Below are positions 1-9,649 of a stretch of 64,000 nucleotides of DNA, one piece after another. This stretch comes from Marchantia polymorpha subsp. ruderalis (taxonomy: Eukaryota > Streptophyta > Marchantiopsida > Marchantiales > Marchantiaceae): the NCBI GenBank assembly GCA_037833965.1, contig AP031351.1, forward strand, positions 30,764,501 to 30,828,500, read 5' to 3'. The notes beneath the pieces are model-generated. The model was not told the DNA's origin. It saw only the letters and a list, made by a program, of their open reading frames with translations, and made no database searches. Position 1 is the first letter of the stretch. Each line of letters begins with the position of its first letter. The position numbers were made by a program, and so were the translations under genes.

Positions 1-1061
1 GGAGAACCGACGACCGGACGGGAAAAGGGAAGGAGAAGACATCCAGCAAGTCCGACTTGCGACCTGCACGGAAGTCTTCGGCTACGCGAGAGGCACCAGC
101 AGTGCGCCCCCAGACAGCAGTCGAGGACGAGCCAGTACGCTTGCTGAAACGGGACTATGCTCCGGATATCCGCAACGAGGTAACCAACCTGTTGAAGGAA
201 GCGATCCGCACTCAAAAGGACCCACCGCGGCCAGACTTGACATCCCTCCTTGGGGCGAAGTTGGCAGCCACCGTGGAACCTCGCAGAGCGTCGCCGCCGA
301 CCCCGGCGACCCAACGCGCCCACTATGACTTGGTCGAAGATCTCGGGAGTCGAAAAGTGAACATCACGTTCAAGCAGCTCTTGGAGGACAATAAGACGTA
401 TCGGAGAATGTTGATGCTTTCGCTACGGCGTCCGCGGAAGCCGCGCGCATCCACATCCTCTCAAGTATATCAAGTGGAGAGCGAAGACCAAGGGCCACCA
501 GAGATCGATGTGGAAATAGCAGGGTGTTGTGTACGCAGGGTGCCAATCGACTCTGGATCAGGAGTCAACATAATGACGGAGGATACCGCGAGAGCCTTGG
601 GGTTCAGTCAATACGAACCCTCGAAGCGTGTGTTGAGATTAGCGGATCAGACGCGGAGAATGCCTGCAGGTATGCTGCGCAATGTCAAGACAATCATCGG
701 GGGTGCGGACTTTCGGTTGACGTATATCATCCTTCAACCGATGATGAAGCAGGGCTATGACGTTCTGCTCGGGCGACCATGGCTATATGGCGCACAAGTC
801 AGATGTGATTGGCGAAGGCATCGCCTTAAGTTTCCCCATCCTTCGGAACCGACCAAAACCATTACGGTGCCCTGGAATAGGGTCAGACACGAAGGAGAGA
901 CCCCATCGACAAGTGCAGGTTACACATCGGGCGGGGACAGTGAGTCGACCGCGCGATCGGATTCCAGTGGTACCGAATCCGATTATTTCGTGGGATTCGT
1001 TGCCTGCTGTTCGGTGGGAGAAGAAGAAGAGCCGGAAGCTATTCAGCCGGAAGACGAATAG
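1..1061 (+). CDS. gag: Element A gag-protease, C-terminal part (5' end outside window)
   Basis: Reading frame starts at base 3 and is open to the TAG at 1059-1061. It covers the basic linker after the zinc knuckles and the retropepsin-like protease. The protease motif is IDSGSG (Asp codon at about 549), followed by the flap/second-half signature YDVLLGRPWLYGA. The tail is acidic and ends in EAIQPEDE. The protease matures the Gag and Gag-Pol polyproteins. The frame continues into pol across one UAG codon. Compared with the full 943-codon copies in elements C and D, the missing part is the N-terminal capsid-like Gag domain and the CCHC knuckles, which lie before the window. Confidence 0.9.
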   Translation, partial: RTDDRTGKGKEKTSSKSDLRPARKSSATREAPAVRPQTAVEDEPVRLLKRDYAPDIRNEVTNLLKEAIRTQKDPPRPDLTSLLGAKLAATVEPRRASPPTPATQRAHYDLVEDLGSRKVNITFKQLLEDNKTYRRMLMLSLRRPRKPRASTSSQVYQVESEDQGPPEIDVEIAGCCVRRVPIDSGSGVNIMTEDTARALGFSQYEPSKRVLRLADQTRRMPAGMLRNVKTIIGGADFRLTYIILQPMMKQGYDVLLGRPWLYGAQVRCDWRRHRLKFPHPSEPTKTITVPWNRVRHEGETPSTSAGYTSGGDSESTARSDSSGTESDYFVGFVACCSVGEEEEPEAIQPEDE

Positions 1062-1067
1062 CAATTA
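1059..1067 (+). promoter_or_regulatory. Leaky stop: UAG-CAA-UUA between gag-pro and pol (element A)
   Basis: TAG at 1059-1061 is followed at once by CAATTA, and pol continues in the same frame. UAG-CAA-UUA is the tobacco mosaic virus type readthrough context (consensus UAG-CAR-YYA). The same nine bases occur in all four gag/pol junctions of the window. Readthrough itself is inferred. Confidence 0.85.
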
Positions 1068-2768
1068 ACTGTGGGACTGGGAAGGAGTGAGACGAGTCAC
1101 ACCGAGGGCATTGTCGACCCTAGTGACTGTCACGAAGTACAACTCAGCCCCGACAAGTGCTTGAAGGTATCAAGCGCAGTGAGAGGAGACGAGCTAAGGA
1201 AAGTACAGGCATTCCTTAGCCATTATGTCGACGTCTTCGCCTGGAAGATCCGTCACTACCTAATCTGCTACGAGTTTGTGTTCCATGTGGACCACTACGC
1301 TTTGCAACACCTAGTCAAGAAAGCCGACCTATCCGGTCGGATCGCCAGGTGGGTGTTGTTACTACAAGAGTTCACCTACACAGTCCAGACCAGGAAAGGG
1401 GTGCACCACGAAAATGCGGATTACTTGTCCCGATTATGGACCCAGCCGACAGAGGAGGAATTGGTGGACGATTTTCCAGATGAAGAGTTATTTCAGTTGT
1501 CTGCAGGACATGAGTCCCGCTATGCCGACCTGTATCGATATCTGCTAACCCTCCAGTGTCCCGTAGGCATGGATTTGGAACAGCGAACTGTCTTTATTCA
1601 TAAGGCAGGCCCGTACCAACTCCAGCAGGGGGTTTTGTTCAAGAAGATGGCAGATGAGCGCTTATGCAGATGCCTGGAGGAATCAGAGGTACCAAGAATA
1701 GTGAGTGCGATGCATACAGAGGAGGCGGGTGGACACTATGCCACCAGGAACACGGTCACAAAGATTCTAAATGCGGGGTATTGGTGGCCGACCATGTTTA
1801 AGGATGTTCTCGATTACATCCGCAAGTGCGACAGTTGCCAGAGGACGGGGAGACCGACGCCTACAACACGCTGGCCCCTGACTCCCATCATGCCTCTAGC
1901 ACCTTTCGAAAAGTGGGGCATTGACTTTGTAGGGCCGATACAACCAGTGACTAGAAGTACACGAAGGCGCTACATTCTGGTAGCAACGGACTACGCCACC
2001 AAAATGGTAGAGGCCAGGGCCACCAGAAGGGATGATGCTGCCACAGTGGCAGCCTTCTTGTTTGAGTCGATCATCACACGCTACGGATGTCCCTTAGAGC
2101 TAGTCAGCGACCGGGGCACGCATTTTCTGAATCAGATCATCGAAGATCTGACACGGTATTTCCACATCAAGCACCGGAAGACTACTCCATACAATCCCAA
2201 GGCAAATGGACTGACGGAGAAGTCCAATGGTCTGCTGTGTAAAATACTACTCAAGGTCACGGTGAATCACGCTCACGACTGGGATACGAAGCTAGCAGCC
2301 GCTCTATGGGCGTACCGGACAGCTGAGAAGATCACGACCAAACAGACACCATACTTTCTGGTGTATGGGCAACACCCGATCCTCCCGATCGAATTTGAAG
2401 TACCCACCCAACGAACGTTGGATTTGCAGAGGATGGGCGCAGAGGAGAGTCAGCTCTACAGGTTACAGGAGGTCACGCTGCTGGATGAGAGGAGACGAGA
2501 CGCCGAAGATCGCACCAGGAAAATCCAGCTCCGCCGAAAGGAGAGATACGATAAAAAGATCAAACCGGTACTCCTGCAGGCGGGTGATTTGGCATTGCTC
2601 TACGACAGCAGGCATGCCAGATTCCCAGGCAAACTACACCTAAGATGGATGGGACCTTACAGGGTTGTCGAAGTCTTCCCGAATGGATCCATCCAACTTG
2701 CGGACCTGGCCGGCGATTTGTTAGGCACCCGAGTGAACGGGTGGCGGTTGAAGAAATACCACATGTGA
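1062..2768 (+). pseudogene. pol: Element A pol with RT deleted (RNase H remnant, integrase kept)
   Basis: The open frame follows the gag UAG without its own early ATG. After the leader ending FAWKI (about 1250) the sequence jumps directly to RHYLICYEF. Against element D this removes 1,134 bp (378 codons, in frame): the whole RT including the FIDD box and the first two RNase H catalytic residues. What remains is the end of RNase H (FHVDHYAL), the integrase zinc finger (HTEEAGGH, then CDSC), the integrase core (GIDFVGP, VSDRGTHF, NGLTEKSNG) and the GPY/F module (RWMGPYRVVEVF). It could still give an integrase-bearing protein but cannot reverse-transcribe. Only a short match (one or two bases) is shared at the deletion ends. 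Confidence 0.9.
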
Positions 2769-2792
2769 GTGTTCGCGTGGGCGCTCACAATT

Positions 2793-2803
2793 GAGGAGGG
2801 GAG
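2793..2803 (+). other. Polypurine tract, element A
   Basis: GAGGAGGGGAG, two bases before the 3' LTR start (TGTGGTACC at 2806). It is the expected primer for plus-strand DNA synthesis. It carries one A where the other elements have an unbroken G run. Confidence 0.8.
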
Positions 2804-2805
2804 CA

Positions 2806-2929
2806 TGTGGTACCCCACTTTTGGCAATTTTGAGGAAATTAAAACATTTTTGGAAAACTGTACCCTGGCAGCATTGTAAATAGCCTTCGGTACATCAAAA
2901 CGGAGTGAATCCGGAAGATCGCGGGGATT
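2806..2929 (+). repeat. Element A 3' LTR, piece 1 of 3 (U3 start)
   Basis: Starts TGTGGTACCCCAC directly after the polypurine tract and is interrupted at 2930 by solo LTR 1. The last five bases, GGATT (2925-2929), are one copy of that insertion's target duplication. No coding sequence is visible. Confidence 0.9.
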
Positions 2930-3873
2930 TGTAATAACCCACTAAAGGCTAAAACTGCAATATAGTGGTAGAAAGGTCGAACCCACAGGGACAGAGGAAC
3001 ACACAGGGTACAAAGTGTCACGTTTTAACAGACTATTGAGGAGTTTGAATTCTCAGGCAACTGTCACTCCCAGAAATACTGCAAGTGTCCACTCGGAGCG
3101 CACTCGGAGGTCGCACAGTGCAGCGTAACACACACACACACACCTGAAACTACAGAAACACAACCCAGAGATCCGTTAGGACCTCTACTTCAAAATTTCA
3201 GGGGGAAAGTCTCTCAAGAGTACACTCTGCGAAGCTGCGGGTAGTGACTTCCAACTCCGGCTTTTACAACACTTCCACTAGCTTGCTGCTAGCGTAGGAA
3301 ACCCGGTTTGGACTGCCTACTTCGGATCGAAGTCACTCATACGCGGTGAACAACACTCTCAACTCACAAAACGCGCAGAGAACACAGGTCCGCACTGAAG
3401 GACTCACTGAGAAACATTCCAGTAACACAACAACAGTCTATTGAAGAGTTTGAATTCTCAGGCACTTGTCATTCCCAGAAATACTACAGGGGTTACCCTC
3501 AAGGCACCTGCTGCAGCGTAACCTGAATTTACAACCAAGGCTTACACGAAGTGGCAAAACTTCACTTTGGCATTCAGGGGAAAAATCCCAAAGGAGTACA
3601 ATCAGAAAGAAACACTCGAAGGTGTAGGGGCGAAACTGTTCAAGTATCTAACTAGTCACTGGCTCTGAGCATCGGCAGTCACCCGCAGGTGCAGATCCGA
3701 ACTACTCAAGTCTCTAACCAATGTACTAGCTTTGAACATTTGGCCGAAGGCCTTCAGCTACAAAATGCGGAACGCTAAGTTGTAACTCCTCGTGCGTGGT
3801 GACAGAACTCAAGGACACAAACACGCAAAGGAAATGGGTTCCTGATCTGTACTTCTGAGTTTGGGAAAGAACC

Positions 3874-3902
3874 CCAGGCAAAACGCCTGGAACTATTTTA
3901 TA
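3874..3902 (-). promoter_or_regulatory. LTR core promoter: TATA box plus hairpin (solo LTR 1)
   Basis: On the minus strand TATAAAATA (3902-3894) is followed by a perfect hairpin CCAGGC-GTTTT-GCCTGG (3890-3874). It lies 37 bp past the U3-ORF stop. This is the likely promoter of the LTR, with transcription starting near the hairpin's far end. No mapped start is available. Confidence 0.7.
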
Positions 3903-3938
3903 CCTTCTAAGTCCTACCTAGCACTACACTGCACTACG

Positions 3939-6900
3939 CTACACGCCTGCACGGAACCACGCTACACTACACTCCGCGGAACCTGTACTACGTCTCCTGC
4001 GCGGCCGACTGCCGCGCACTAACTCCCTACCCTGCCAATCTTCCGCTCGACTGCGCAGTCCCAAACGCTGCAACGCCGCGGACACCTCCACTTCGAGGGC
4101 GGACATGGTATCCTGTGCCTTCGACAGAAAGGCATCGAGCTTCTTTGCTACCTTCCGCCGACTCCTACTGTCGCCTGACAACAACCCGGCTGCGCGCAAT
4201 TCAAACTCACGCAGTGTGAGTTTCTCCTGCGCCTTCACCTCCCAGTGGGCGTAGCCCTTGAGACAGTGGGCGACACGCCTCGCCGTCTCCACCTTCGTGC
4301 GATCCGCCTCCTTCCTGCGATCCTCTTCAATTATCACTAATTGCGATTCGGCTTCAGCACGTTGCGCTCTCAATTCGCCACACTCTGACTGTAACCTGCG
4401 GATTAACTCTTCATCCGCCTGCCGTGCGAGCTGACATTGTTCCAACAACCGCGTCTGTCGCACGAGCTCCTCTGACAAAATCCGATTCTGGTCCTGCTCA
4501 GAAATGAGTGCTTCCTTGACCTTCACCTGCTCCTTGGTGAGCTCGTCCAGTTTCTCATCCTTCATCTTCTCGGAGTGCTTGTAGAATTTCTGATTAAGTT
4601 TGTACTGACCCCACAAGCATGCATGCTTCTCCTTCAATTCCCTCAGCTCCTGGTCCACTCTAGCTAATAGCTTGCTGGTGTGGACTTTAGTGCGAGTCCG
4701 CCTGCGCACTAACTCGATGTAAGATCCCGGCTGGAGTGGGTCGGCGTATTTATCGACCTTGCGATCCAAGTACCTCAGCAACGGGATCACCTGCTCAGAG
4801 AGCGCCGCCGCCGGCGCTCCAACAATTTCCTCCTCCTCTTCCTCGGTGTCTTCTGCTCCTGACATTTCTTCCGTGGAGCCTCCGTCGTCATCATCCGAGT
4901 GGAGAATTTCAGTCGCCATTGATTGCGTCGGCGACTGCCCCGAGTGGGGCTGCACGTCATCGACGTGTGCTGCCTGCGAAGGCACGGCTGCAGCCTCGCT
5001 GCTCGTCGCCAAAATGTCTAAGGCGGAAGGCGAATGTACTCGTGGGGCATCCCCGTCTCTCGCTTGTTGGTTGTCTACCGCGTCCTCTCTACCGCCGTCG
5101 CCCGCCGCCGAAGGCGATCGAGCGGAGGGTGGCTGCGCGGGGTTTGATTGCGCATCGCGCATCGAAATTTCATCCCGCGGACAGTCACTCCGCTCCTCCG
5201 TCTGTTGCTGCTCCCTTGATCGGTCCGTGGGGGCTGTGCCCGGCCCGCGCGCAGGCGCAATTGCCGGCGCCTTGTCCGCCGCAGGCGTAGCGCCGCGGAC
5301 ATCCATCGCCGAAGGCGACATGGCCGGGGGCCGCTCGCCCGATTTTCCTTGGCCTATAGGCCCTACCGCCGAAGGCGCATCTATCGGCGGACTTCCCGCC
5401 GATGGTGCGGCCTCCGCACGCTCTCTGTTCGTATCTCCTCGGCTCGAAGGCCCTGGTGCCGAAGGCGCAAATTGCGGCGCGTGGTGCGCCGGAGGGTCTG
5501 GCCCCGAGGGCCGGTGTCTCGTAGGCGGTTCTTCCGCCGGCTCCTTCCTCTTCCTACGTTGGAACGGGGGTGATTCTTGCATGTGCACAGGCGGCACGTG
5601 TGGAGGTGTCCTGTGCACAGGCGGACTGCTCCTTCCCACGCGTAAGCGTAGATCCACGTCCACTTGTGAACGCCTGTCCGCGGAGGCTCGTCCGTCCGCG
5701 GAGGCTCGTCTGTGCGCAAACGGAACATCTGTCCGCATCGCACGTGGTAACTCCGGAGGCCCTTGGCCCGTAGGCGGCCTCTCTCCCGTCGAGGTTGCAG
5801 CGGGTCCCGTTGCTCCTGCGGTCGTCCGCGCTTCCTCATGCTTCTCTGGCGACGCACTTCCTTTCTCCGTCGCAATCGTCGCCGTGTCCGCACTGTCGGC
5901 TGGTAACACCAGTCTGCGTGCCTTCTGCTTCGGCCGGCTGTATGGCTCGCACAGCGGCCGCGGTCGAATGGGAGCAGAGGGTTCTTGATGCTGCTCCTCT
6001 TCAGACTCTTCCCTCCATCGCCGCTTCCGCGGCACTCGTGCTGCAGGAGTGTGTCTCCCTTCGTCCCTCCGTCTTGATGGGGTAGAAGTCGATGACTCCT
6101 CTGCATTAGTGTCGACCTCATTCTCCCGCACATACTTCCCGGGATGGTCGATGGATAATGGCGGAAAATGTTCAAGCTCCGCCGCTGTCAAACAATTCCG
6201 CTGTCGATAAAAATTGATGAGGAAAGGAGAAAGATGGTTTAGAGTTCCCCCCTTCTCCTCAAACGCGTGTTGTCGCATCACCCTGTGCAGGATGCTCGCC
6301 CAGTGAATTGGAGTTCCCTCGATGACGCACTCCACAAAAGAGACCTGCCACAATGTGATGTAGCAGGCGCGGTGCGGCTGCAGTAATTGCATCAGCGCCG
6401 CGGACAACGTCCGGCGAAATCGATCCTTGTAATCACGGGTCCTGTACCCATTCTTGGTAGACCTCCCGGTCTTGAACAGCTCCACAAATTGCGCCTCTTC
6501 TTGCTTGGTCACCTTGATGCTCTCACTGTCGAAAAGGAGATGCCCTGGCATGCCAGCACATCTTCCGAACGCCTGCGCCCAATCTTGGACTGTCCACCGA
6601 TCAACATGCGGACGCAATCCGCGCGAGGGTGGTCCCTGTGGCTCTAGCCACTCGCGCACCATATTCGCACAGATGTAGTTCCATCCCCATAGCAAGAAAT
6701 CGAGCTTTCTTGCTATTAAGCGCTCCTCGAAAGCGCGCAGCCCGTTCTGTGGCAGGCGAAGTGGCACCATCCGCAATCTGCTCGGTCTCGTCATTGCGTT
6801 CCTGGAGTTCGCTCGCCCGCTCATTCTACTTCCGCACTGCCCGCGCTTCTTTCTCTCTCGGCAAACTCTAATCGCCCTCAATTCCAAATCACGCGCATTC

Positions 6901-7046
6901 ACTTCTCCCTCAATCAACAAGAAATCTCCTGCGCGACGACGTCGAGAATGTTCAGCAGCCAGCAGATGGATGCGCGCAGCGCGCACAAGAGATTGGAATC
7001 GCGAATTCAAGAATGGGACGTTCTCCGCCGCCCGGTCGAAGGTCAT
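3939..7046 (-). CDS. U3-ORF protein (LTR-encoded, unknown function), 1035 aa, intact
   Basis: Open from ATG (MTFDRAAENVPF) to TAG. Seen, in order: a basic, Trp-rich N-terminal half of about 310 residues with FLLWGWNYICANMV, HVDRWTVQDWAQ, NGYRTRDYKDRFRR, YITLWQVSFVECV and SPFLINFYRQRNC; a low-complexity Pro/Arg/Ser/Ala middle of about 400 residues, partly encoded by GC-rich palindromes; an acidic run (HSDDDDGGSTEEMSGAED); a 'PGSYIELVRRRTRTKVHTSK' segment; then a long heptad-like coiled coil of about 200 residues (RVDQEL...RRLQSECGELRAQRAEAES). No signal peptide, membrane helix, zinc finger or nuclease motif was seen. The N-terminal half faintly recalls the 'putative plant transposon protein' regions of Athila/Tat-type elements; this is a weak impression. 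It could be a structural, nuclear or RNA-binding accessory protein. Confidence 0.8.
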   Translation of the reverse strand: MTFDRAAENVPFLNSRFQSLVRAARIHLLAAEHSRRRRAGDFLLIEGEVNARDLELRAIRVCRERKKRGQCGSRMSGRANSRNAMTRPSRLRMVPLRLPQNGLRAFEERLIARKLDFLLWGWNYICANMVREWLEPQGPPSRGLRPHVDRWTVQDWAQAFGRCAGMPGHLLFDSESIKVTKQEEAQFVELFKTGRSTKNGYRTRDYKDRFRRTLSAALMQLLQPHRACYITLWQVSFVECVIEGTPIHWASILHRVMRQHAFEEKGGTLNHLSPFLINFYRQRNCLTAAELEHFPPLSIDHPGKYVRENEVDTNAEESSTSTPSRRRDEGRHTPAARVPRKRRWREESEEEQHQEPSAPIRPRPLCEPYSRPKQKARRLVLPADSADTATIATEKGSASPEKHEEARTTAGATGPAATSTGERPPTGQGPPELPRAMRTDVPFAHRRASADGRASADRRSQVDVDLRLRVGRSSPPVHRTPPHVPPVHMQESPPFQRRKRKEPAEEPPTRHRPSGPDPPAHHAPQFAPSAPGPSSRGDTNRERAEAAPSAGSPPIDAPSAVGPIGQGKSGERPPAMSPSAMDVRGATPAADKAPAIAPARGPGTAPTDRSREQQQTEERSDCPRDEISMRDAQSNPAQPPSARSPSAAGDGGREDAVDNQQARDGDAPRVHSPSALDILATSSEAAAVPSQAAHVDDVQPHSGQSPTQSMATEILHSDDDDGGSTEEMSGAEDTEEEEEEIVGAPAAALSEQVIPLLRYLDRKVDKYADPLQPGSYIELVRRRTRTKVHTSKLLARVDQELRELKEKHACLWGQYKLNQKFYKHSEKMKDEKLDELTKEQVKVKEALISEQDQNRILSEELVRQTRLLEQCQLARQADEELIRRLQSECGELRAQRAEAESQLVIIEEDRRKEADRTKVETARRVAHCLKGYAHWEVKAQEKLTLREFELRAAGLLSGDSRSRRKVAKKLDAFLSKAQDTMSALEVEVSAALQRLGLRSRAEDWQGRELVRGSRPRRRRSTGSAECSVAWFRAGV

Positions 7047-8294
7047 GGTCGGCTCCTGCTCGTGAAGAACGTCTCACTTGATGGCCGCGCCGGCTGTACG
7101 CTGGAACGGTCTTCGCTCTCACGCGCGGCTTCACGCTCCGCCGTCGTCGCTTAAACTCTCACGCTCGAATTGGCGGATTTGAACTCCGCGAGCGTATTAC
7201 CCCGCGGACATGGGGGCGTAGCGCCGAAGGCAAGTTTTCCGCCTTGCGCGGTACACTTGTTCGTACCGCCCCTCGGCCAATCCCCCTCTGCCTTGACGCG
7301 TGTGTCCGCATGTCGGACAAAAGTTCAACTCCTGCCTGTGCGCAGGCAGGAGCCTCGGCGGATGCTCCGCCGGCGCGGAACTTGAACATCCTCCTGTGCA
7401 CAGGCGTTCGCCTGTGCGCAGGCGAATTCCGTGTGCGGCGTTGCGCTGGCGCGGAAGGCGTTGACCGTGGTCAGCCGTCTCCGTCCAGTCTGTCCGTTCC
7501 TTGTCTCTCCGTCGGCGCTTCCGCCGCCGCAACTCCGTCCGTCCCAGAGCGCATCGACCCATCCCGTCCGCATGGTCCGTACCGATTTGATTACTCTGGC
7601 GGCTCTTCCGCCGTACGCGGCGCTGCGCTGGCGCGGAAGGCACCGTACACTTTCTACCTCACAAGGCGCATTTCTAGGGCCCAAGGCGGATTTCCCGCCG
7701 ACGCCGAAGCGCCTGTGCACAGGCGAACGCCTGTGCGTAGGCGGACTTCGCGCCTTCCCTAACCCTACTTCGCCTGTGCACAGGCGAACGCCTCCGTCCG
7801 CGCATGGGACAAAACTTGATTCCCCCCTTCCGCGTAGGCGGAATTCGCGCCGGTGGCGAACTCTTTCCGCCGTAGGCGACCGCCTCCGTTTCTTCCAATA
7901 GTGATAACTCCCTAAGTCCTCATCCGTTCCAAGCGTTCTTGGGCTCGTTGGAATCAGTGCGTCGAGCTCTTTCCAACGGGACCCTAACTTGGTCAAGGCG
8001 CCCGAGGGTTGACCCAATTATGGAGGGTTTCCCTACCGCCGCGGACGCAACCTCCGAAGGCGGGTTTTGCGCCTTGCGACGCAGGGGTCCTAACTGCAGA
8101 GCTCGCAGGGAGAGTGGTGCCTGTCCTTACTGCTGCACCCCAAATTCCAGATTCTACAAGATCCCTCGAGAATCCCCGCGATCTTCCGGATTCACTCCGT
8201 TTTGATGTACCGAAGGCTATTTACAATGCTGCCAGGGTACAGTTTTCCAAAAATGTTTTAATTTCCTCAAAATTGCCAAAAGTGGGGTACCACA

Positions 8295-8626
8295 GGATTC
8301 TCGAGGGATCTTGTAGAATCTGGGATTTGGGGTGCAGCAGTAAGGACAGGCACCACCCTCCCTGCGAGCTCTGCAGTTAGGACCCCTACGACGCAAGGCG
8401 CAAAACCCGCCTTCGGAGGTTGCGTCCGCGGCTGTAGGGAAACCCTCCATAATTAGTTCAACCCTCGGGCGCCTTGACCAAGTTAGGGTCCCGTTGAAAA
8501 GAGCTCGACGCACTGATTCCAACGAGTCCAAGAACGCTTGGAACGGATGAGGACTTAGGGAGTTATCACTATTGGAAGAAACGGAGGCGGTCGCCTACGG
8601 CGGAAAGAGTTCGCCACCGGCGCGAA
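8295..8626 (+). repeat. Element A 3' LTR, piece 2 of 3 (U3)
   Basis: Continues piece 1 (from GGATTCTCGAGG) and ends at GGCGCGAA, where solo LTR 2 inserts. GCGAA (8622-8626) is one copy of the second target duplication. It contains GC-rich inverted repeats but no gene. Confidence 0.88.
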
Positions 8627-8821
8627 TGTAATAACCCACTAAAGGCTAAAACTGCAATATAGTGGTAGAAAGGTCGAACCCACAGGGACAGAGGAACACA
8701 CAGGGTACAAAGTGTCACGTTTTAACAGACTATTGAGAAGTTTGAATTCTCAGGCAACTGTCACTCCCAGAAATACTGCAAGTGTCCACTCGGAGCGCAC
8801 TCGGAGGTCGCACAGTGCAGC

Positions 8822-8824
<3 letters not shown>

Positions 8825-8856
<32 letters not shown>
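8825..8856. repeat. (AC)16 microsatellite in LTR R/U5
   Basis: Uninterrupted AC dinucleotides. The same site has 8 units in solo LTR 1 (3128-3143), 10 in C (28669-28688), 9 in B (34507-34524), 10 in both LTRs of D (46727-46746, 57915-57934) and 8 in E (60723-60738). Confidence 0.95.
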
Positions 8857-8858
<2 letters not shown>

Positions 8859-9584
8859 GAAACTACAGAAACACAACCCAGAGACCCGTTAGGACCTCTA
8901 CTCAAGATTTCAGGGGGGGAAAGTCTCTCGCGAGCACACTCGGCAAAGCTGCGGGCAGTGACTTCCAACTCCGGCTTTTACAACACTTCCACTAGCTTGC
9001 TGCTAGTGTAGGAAACCCGGTTTGGACTGCCTACTTCGGATCGAAGTCACTCATACGCGGTGAACAACACTCTCAACTCACAAAACGCGCAGAGAACACA
9101 GGTCCGCACTGAAGGACTCACTGAGAAACATTCCAGTAACACAACAACAGTCTATTGAAGAGTTTGAATTCTCAGGCACTTGTCATTCCCAGAAATACTA
9201 CAGGGGTTACCCTCAAGGCACCTGCTGCAGCGTAACCTGAATTTACAACCAAGGCTTACACGAAGTAACAAAACTTCACTTTGGCATTCAGGGGAAAAAT
9301 CCCAAAGGAGTACAATCAGAAAGAAACACTCGAAGGTGTAGGGGCGAAACTGTTCAAGTATCTAACTAGTCACTGGCTCTGAGCATCGGCAGTCACCCAC
9401 AGGTGCAGATCCGAACTACTCAAGTCTCTAACCAATGGACTAGCTCTGAACATTCGGCCGAAGGTCTTCAGCTACAAAATGCGGAACGCTAAGTTGTAAC
9501 TCCTCGTGCGTGGTGACAGAACTCAAGGACACAAACACGCAAAGGAAATGGGTTCCTGATCTGCACTTCTGATGGGAAAGAACC

Positions 9585-9613
9585 CCAGGCAAAACGCCTG
9601 GAACTATTTTATA
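9585..9613 (-). promoter_or_regulatory. LTR core promoter: TATA box plus hairpin (solo LTR 2)
   Basis: TATAAAATA (9613-9605, minus) followed by CCAGGC-GTTTT-GCCTGG (9601-9585). Confidence 0.7.
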
Positions 9614-9649
9614 CCTTCTAAGTCCTACCTAACACTACACTGCACTACG

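Larger units (their letters stand above)
2930..8294 (-). mobile_element. Solo LTR 1 (5,365 bp, minus strand) with intact U3-ORF
   Basis: On the plus strand it runs from TGTAATAACCC (2930) to GGTACCACA (8294), i.e. TG...CA on its own strand. It is flanked by a perfect 5-bp duplication GGATT (2925-2929 and 8295-8299) and has no internal region, so it is a solo LTR. It sits inside the 3' LTR of element A. Regions on the minus strand: U3 upstream of the ORF (8294 to about 7047), U3-ORF (7046-3939), TATA and hairpin (3902-3874), then R/U5 (about 3873-2930). The stretch 7047-8294 holds many GC-rich inverted repeats such as CGCCTGTGCACAGGCG (7771-7786) but no convincing gene. Confidence 0.93.

Noticed and set aside
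4759-5988. Antisense ORFs opposite the U3-ORF (up to 409 codons; equivalents in the other LTR copies)
   Set aside because: They mirror the GC-rich, repeat-rich middle of the sense ORF, translate to low-complexity Ser/Ala/Gly-rich sequence, and differ in start and length between copies. The sense frame has the conserved domains and the synonymous-change signal.
7681-7800. CRISPR-like array of short palindromes
   Set aside because: Spacing is irregular, there are no unique spacers of constant length and no cas genes, and the setting is a plant-type retrotransposon LTR.
8750-8968. 72-codon minus-strand ORF with a long Val-Cys run
   Set aside because: It is a translation of the (AC)16 microsatellite.
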